Source: Dimorphilus gyrociliatus (taxonomy: Eukaryota; Annelida; Polychaeta; Dinophilidae). From it: a DNA stretch of 64,000 nt. Positions within the stretch are counted from its first letter, which is position 1. Every line of letters begins with the position of its first letter. The position numbers and the translations under genes were made by a program. The notes beneath the pieces were generated by a model that had not been told where the DNA came from, searched no databases, and worked only from the letters and a program-made list of their open reading frames with translations. Location: contig CAJFCJ010000001.1 in assembly GCA_904063045.1 (NCBI GenBank), positions 2,859,501-2,923,500 on the forward strand, given 5' to 3'. This document shows, piece after piece, positions 58,573-64,000 of the stretch.

Positions 58573-60326
58573 ATGGACAAACCGAATAATAAACTTAATA
58601 TGGAACTTCGAAAACTATTTATGGAACAAAAGCGCCTTCTAGCAGAATATGAGCGTCAAAAACAGGTTTGATTGCTTTTTCAGAGTGTTCTTTATAATCG
58701 TTTTTGAATGAAACAATCTAAATACATGTGACTGTCAGAATAAATATTATGTAAGATAAATAAAAACAATTATAGCTCCATAACTGCAAAATTAAAAACG
58801 AAAAATTAATTAAATTAAATAAACTAACTATAGTATTTGTTTATATATAATAGATATCAGCTAAATTTCGAAATACCCCTCTCCCGTACATAGAGTAAGT
58901 ATATATTTTTATGATCCAAAATATTCAATACTAACCCGTCTGCATTGCGTTTAGGCAAGATAAAGAAACCATTGAGAGAGAATTATGGTTAAATGCAACC
59001 TGTCAAGTTTTACTTCAAGTTGGTAAACCCGTTCCTCAAGCTGGTATAAGTCAAGCTGTATTAGCTCAGGGAATAATACCTTCAGAGTAAGCAAGATGAC
59101 AATTATCAAAAAGTGTCATTGATAAATATCAATATGAATGACTGACCAATGATTATAAATATTTTTGCAGTATGTCAGTTAGTCTGTCAGATGCAGTTCA
59201 AAAAGAATTAAATAGGAAATCAAAGAGTCGAATAAGAGGAGTTCCCGGTCAACCAGGTGTCATATGTCTGGCAGACTCGGAAGTTGGGAATAGGGGATCA
59301 AAAGCAAAAAAAGAAAAAAGTGCAACCGAATGGCGAGAAAAGTATAGGGAGTTAAGGGCTTTCGTTAAAAAGATGATATTCGTAAATTCAGCTTATTGCG
59401 ATCAAGTTTGTAAAGTTGAAGAGAAGATCGCTAGGGCTAAAAATGTTAGAAGATGCTTAGTAAAGAAATTGTTAACATGCATGGTTGAGCATAGTGGAGC
59501 TAATGGAAAAGTTTCAAATGCAGCCTTAGAAAAGCTAATAGCCGTTTCAAAGAATTCGTCAGCTGGTCGACGTATACCTGCTCCTAGGAAAAAACGAACC
59601 ATAAGGGAAACATTAGAAAAACCAAAATTATTAGTTCAGCCTCTACCGGTAGATTCAAATGGAAAGCCAGTCTTTCCGATAGTTCTTCAAGAGTTAACTG
59701 TACACTCTTTAGGCGTTATACCTCCAATAGAAAAATTACCATTATTTAATGATAGCAATTGTATATATCCAATTGGATATTCGAGTTCGAGAACATTTCT
59801 ATCCTTTTTAGTAAGCCAAGGCTTACAAGCCTGTACTTATTTGTGTAGGATAGAAGATGACGGTGGAAAACCAAAGTTTATAATAACTATAGACGATGAG
59901 AGATTTACCCATAAATTTGCATCAAATAGCATAGATCAAGTACATTCACTTCTTCTTCAGGGAATCAATCAATCCTTGTAAGTTGATTTATGTTTATTAA
60001 TATTTTTAATATTTTTTTAACGTAACCTTTTATTAATTTAGAACAAAACAAACTTTACCAAATGAACCAAATGGAGCTGCCTTTTTTGGTCTTGATAATC
60101 CAAATGTTATGGTAACTACACATAATATATTATATATATTGTATATATATGTAAAAGTTCTTTAATTTTATAGAGTTTAATTCAATGTTTATCTGGAGCT
60201 AAGAAATGTTCCAAGTACGACTGGAAAAAGTTTACTGTCAGTAAAAGAGAAGGAGTTCAATGGACTGAATCTAATAAGCCTTCTGTAAGTTTTACAGCGG
60301 CTTTGAGATATTTATCAACACCTTAA
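58573..60326 (+). CDS. TBRG1: TBRG1 (NIAM)-like FYRN/FYRC nuclear protein
   Basis: Nuclear growth-inhibitory protein; in mammals it interacts with ARF/p53 pathways. Six in-phase exons: 58573-58665, 58854-58894, 58955-59086, 59171-59977, 60042-60111 and 60174-60326, giving 431 aa (human 411). Order: charged coiled start; a Lys/Arg-rich middle (WREKYRELRAFVKKMIFVN is family-typical); FPIVLQELTVHSLG; FYRN-type segment around YPIGYSSSRTFLS; FYRC-type C-terminus with GAAFFGL and CSKYDWKKF. The paired FYRN/FYRC also occurs in KMT2 proteins, but the length and N-terminus point to TBRG1. Confidence 0.9.
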
Positions 60327-60810
60327 AACACGAAAAAATGATGCATTTCCTTTTATACCATTAAACATATTTCTTTTGTTGTTAAAAAAATAAAAAACTA
60401 ATAGTTAACTTTGTAAACGTAGCCTTTATACACTGATTTTTAAGTTTTTAGTGTTATATACTTTAATATATATTTGTATATAAAAGTCCATTCCTATATA
60501 TAACACTTCCATGATTAACACAGCATATGAGCTTGAATAATGGGAATAAAACTATTGTGCAATTGAACCAGTTCTTCACATAGGAAAGGTATATTAAAAT
60601 TATATATAGAACTGGTAGCCTTATTTTTCTGAGCGATAATTGGGAATAGAAAAGACTTATAATTTTTTGTTAGAAAGCAAAAATAAATAATCTAGGATGT
60701 TAACACTTGATAATACCGTCCGTAGATGAACCGTAGAAAAATTTTCTCTATTAAAGCCTTGAAATATCCTCTACTTGATTGTCAATTTTCTAACCTAACG
60801 GTATAAAGTA
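60327..60810. other. Spacer, TBRG1 to CAPN7
   Basis: 484 bp, AT-rich. No gene or clear regulatory motif recognised. Confidence 0.55.
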
Positions 60811-63800
60811 ATGGCAGATCCAAAAGCATTACAAAAAGATGCTTTTACATTTGCCAGCAGAGCTGTTGAATGTGATAAACAAGATATGATTGAAAATGCA
60901 GTGTTCTATTATCAGGTAAATCAATAATGAACATTTTGTATAATTTCAATGATATAATATTATTGTCATACAAAAGGAGGCAGCAAACGCTCTATTATCG
61001 GCATCTTTATATCAAAACGATAGGCCAGATTTTATAGAAAAAGCACAAGAGTACCTTAATAGATCGGAGCAGTTAAAAACTTCACAACATGCTAGAACGT
61101 CTTTCAACGAGCCAGTAAAAACAGAAATTCAAGTATGAGTTTTAACTTTTTGTGTATTTGCAGTACTTTGATTTAAATAATATTAATCTTTCTAATTTAT
61201 TAAAGAAAAATATAGAACGAATAAAATGTCTCTTAAACGAAGCTTGCGAAGCAGACGAAATTAATAAGGATGAGGAAGCTTTAGAGATTTATATGGAAGC
61301 TGCTGAAATTTGCATTAAAATAGTATGTTTTATCTTTTAAAAGCCGCAACTGATCAGTTAAATTCTTAAACAAATATTATTTAATAGTCTAAAGAAACGA
61401 CAGATGAAATTTTAAAAAAGAAACTAAAAGATCAAGCTAGTAATGCTTTATCGAGGTAAACGATCATTCTATCTTTAGGAGTATACTATACTCTATATAT
61501 ATACATTCTAGAAGTTTTACTTATTTCTGTTTAGGGCTGAAACTTTAAAATCCAGAATAAACTCTGTTGCCTCAAATACAACTAGAAAAAATTCAACAAC
61601 TAATGCAAAACCTCTTGGAAGTCTATTGAATGATGGTGAACCTTCATTGAGTAGTGGAAGTAAAGGAACTGCACCAAAACCAACTGGTGGATCATATACG
61701 AAAGAAGAAAAGGATGTACTTAAGTAATTATTAATAATTAAATAGTTAATAGTTAGTTTTGCACATTATAATACAAGCTCTTTTTCATTATAACCTTTAA
61801 AGAACCACATCAACCATTAATGGAAGAGAATATGTTCCTTTTATGATTGGAGATTTAAAGGAAAAATTTGCCTTTCCAATCCCTTATACGTTTGTATTTA
61901 ATATGTTTACTTTTCTTGTCTTATTTATATAATCTTAATAGAGATAAATGGGGACATCTGCAAATGTCTGATAAACAGAAACAGAGATTTTCTCGTTGGG
62001 TTAGGCCTGACGAAATAACCCCCGAACCAAAAATGATTTATATTGTCTCTCCTATGAGCATTCGACAAGTATGTTTTTCATAATTTCCTTATTAATATTA
62101 CTCTTCTTCTCTTTCTCTCTAAATCAAAATCGTGGTTTTTTTCCCTCTAATAGACGATTATTTCCGATTGCTCTTTCGTCGCCTCATTAGCCGTTAGTGC
62201 ACAATATGAAAGACGTTTTAATAAGAAACTTATAACAAGGTGATTTTTAATTGCTAAATAGTAGGGTCATAACTGTAAAATCGTTTTTTTTTTCAAGTAT
62301 AATCTATCCTCAAAACCGACAAGGACAACCTGTATATAATCCCTGTGGGAAGTATATGATCAAGATGAATATTAATGGTATCCATAGAAAGGTTACCATA
62401 GATGATCTTTTACCAATGAGCGCTTCTGGGGAGTTATTGTGTTCTTATTCGTCAAACAAGGGAGAGTTATGGGTCTCTCTTTTGGAAAAAGCTTATCTGA
62501 AAGTAATGGGTGGTTATGATTTTCCTGGTTCCAATTCTAATATAGATTTACATGCGCTTACTGGTTGGATTCCTGAAAGATTATCGATTGATAATGAATT
62601 TGACGCTGATAAGGAGTATAAAAGGATTTGCGAAAGATTTCACAGAGGCGATTGCTTGGTAACTGTTGCCACTGGGAAAATTTCTGAGGGTGACGCGGAT
62701 AGGGCTGGACTAGTTCCTACTCATGCCTATGCCTTATTGGATATACGTGAAGTTAAGGGCCATAAGTTAATTCAGTTAAAGAATCCCTGGAGCCATTTAA
62801 GATGGAGAGGAAATTTCTCTGAATTGGATATTAATCATTGGACTCCAGAGATGCAAAAACTTTGCAATTATAATCCGGAAAGTGCTCAGAATCATGATAA
62901 TGGCGTGTTTTGGATTGATTACGACTCCCTAAGGAAATTTTTCTCAGTCATTTATCTTAACTGGAATCCTGAATTGTTTAAGCATACTACTTGCGTTCAT
63001 CAGTAAGACTACTATAATTATTCGTATAATTTATTACAAATATCGATTCCCTGTATAGTACATGGAAAGCTAAAGAAGGACCTAAGAAGGATAGCTATAA
63101 TATTGGAGATAATCCACAGTATAAGCTTGAAATTAAACAAAAGGGAAGTTGTGCAATATGGATTCAGTTAACGAGGCATATAACGGATAAAGACGACTTT
63201 GCCGAAAATAAAGAATTTATTACTGTTGTAGTGTTTAAAGGAAACGGAAAACGAATTTTTTATCCATGTAAATAGATATTTACTTAATTTCTTCTAAATT
63301 ATCATTATCCCACATTAATCGTACAGATAATCCTCCTCCTTATAAAGACGGTGTTCGAATTAATAGTCCTCACTATTTATGCAAAATGGTTGAAGAAGGT
63401 CCTGCAGCTTATACATTAGTTATATCTCAAGTAATTTTCCTTTTTTATTATATATTAATGAATTTTTAATATTAATCAGTTATCGTCGTTTTTCTAGTAT
63501 GAAAAATCAGTTACGACTCATTATACTCTACGAGTTTATTCATCTCTTCCATTCGGTTTGTCCAAAATCAACGATCCTTATAATTCAAGATATGAAAGAG
63601 ATATTAATGATAAATGGGAAGGAAAAACTGCTGGTGGTTGCTCCAACTATCCAAATACTTGCCGAAACAATCCTATTTATCAAATTCATTTAGATAATAA
63701 TCACGCTAACAATATGATGCTATTTGAACTAAAAGCTCCAAAGTATATTGTTTTTTCTTTTATATTCTAACAAGTTAATATAACATTGCTATTTTTCAGA

Positions 63801-64000
63801 CAATATTCAGTTTGTGTTGAAGCGACTACTGTTAATGAAAATGTACCGGGAACTGTTGGTTCTTTTAAAAAGAAAGATTCGGGAAGTTATAGACCAGGCT
63901 TTTGCGTTCTCGATTTAGAAAGCATATCTGGAGGAGTTTATAATGTAACCGTCTCTACTTTTAAGCCTGAACAGGAAGGGCCATTCATTCTCACTATAAA
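60811..64000 (+). CDS. CAPN7: Calpain-7, cut by the window end
   Basis: Cysteine protease linked to ESCRT-III. Thirteen exons: 60811-60915, 60977-61132, 61206-61322, 61388-61455, 61535-61723, 61803-61889, 61942-62068, 62154-62239, 62298-63002, 63059-63267, 63327-63430, 63498-63742 and 63800 onward. About 799 residues are visible (human 813), so only a short C-terminal piece is missing. Order: two MIT domains (about 1-150); Ser/Thr linker; catalytic domain with the full triad: Cys289 (SDCSFVASL), His454 ([11 protein letters not shown]) and Asn474 (KNPWSHLRW); two C2-like beta domains ([32 protein letters not shown]). So an active, non-EF-hand calpain is expected. The start is the first in-frame ATG and matches the known MIT N-terminus. 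Confidence 0.97.

Noticed and set aside
61162-61205. Earlier acceptor for CAPN7 exon 3 (after TTTGCAG at 61161)
   Set aside because: It would leave an intron of only 29 nt and add residues absent from other calpain-7 proteins; the acceptor at 61205 gives a 73-nt intron and the expected protein.
1-64000. tRNA, rRNA, CRISPR arrays and intact transposons
   Set aside because: Looked for tRNA B-box sequences, long terminal or inverted repeats, direct-repeat arrays and reverse transcriptase or transposase motifs; none was convincing by eye.

Overview
This is eukaryotic, animal-type DNA of about 30% GC. The genes are multi-exon with GT-AG introns, most of them 58-90 nt long. I rebuilt 21 protein-coding genes by hand, joining exons on phase and family similarity, plus one weak small-ORF candidate. 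The gene set is bilaterian: telomerase/Cajal-body, ciliary, selenoprotein, proteoglycan-linker, SAGA/ATAC and ceramide-transport genes. High gene density, short introns and no sign of operons or spliced leaders fit a compact lophotrochozoan genome. The miniature annelid Dimorphilus gyrociliatus is my best guess, but it is an inference and not proven.

Layout. 1-13 kb: the 3' end of a WDR43/UTP5-like gene (+), an SLC29 nucleoside transporter (-), WRAP53/TCAB1 (-) divergent from an LRRC27-like gene (+), then the selenocysteine elongation factor EEFSEC (-). 13.7-19 kb: a cell-surface protein with two C-type lectin domains and a WSC domain (+). 19.5-22.6 kb: IFT52 (-). 23-30.4 kb: five head-to-tail plus-strand genes: UMP-CMP kinase, a tandem DUF1330 protein, tartrate-resistant acid phosphatase, seipin and a B3GAT-type glucuronyltransferase. 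31-37.8 kb: two minus-strand genes, an ankyrin/GH20 fusion that lacks the catalytic acid pair and a large C2H2 zinc-finger protein. 37.8-41.1 kb: the longest stretch without a supported gene. 41.1-64 kb: seven plus-strand genes: a secreted basic protein, NDUFA1, the ceramide transporter CERT, a MANSC/LDLa membrane protein, TADA3, TBRG1 and calpain-7. Calpain-7 is cut by the window end about a dozen codons before its expected stop.

The genes are mostly unrelated housekeeping loci and do not form a pathway cluster. The more unusual signals are: a WSC domain that appears to sit inside a C-type lectin fold; an ankyrin-fused GH20 pseudoenzyme; a tandem DUF1330 protein in an intron-bearing animal gene; CTCF-like motifs placed 50-210 bp upstream of several start codons; an ERR-type element at the NDUFA1 promoter; and a dispersed palindromic TACTGTAT motif. 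I saw no tRNA, rRNA, CRISPR array or intact mobile element.
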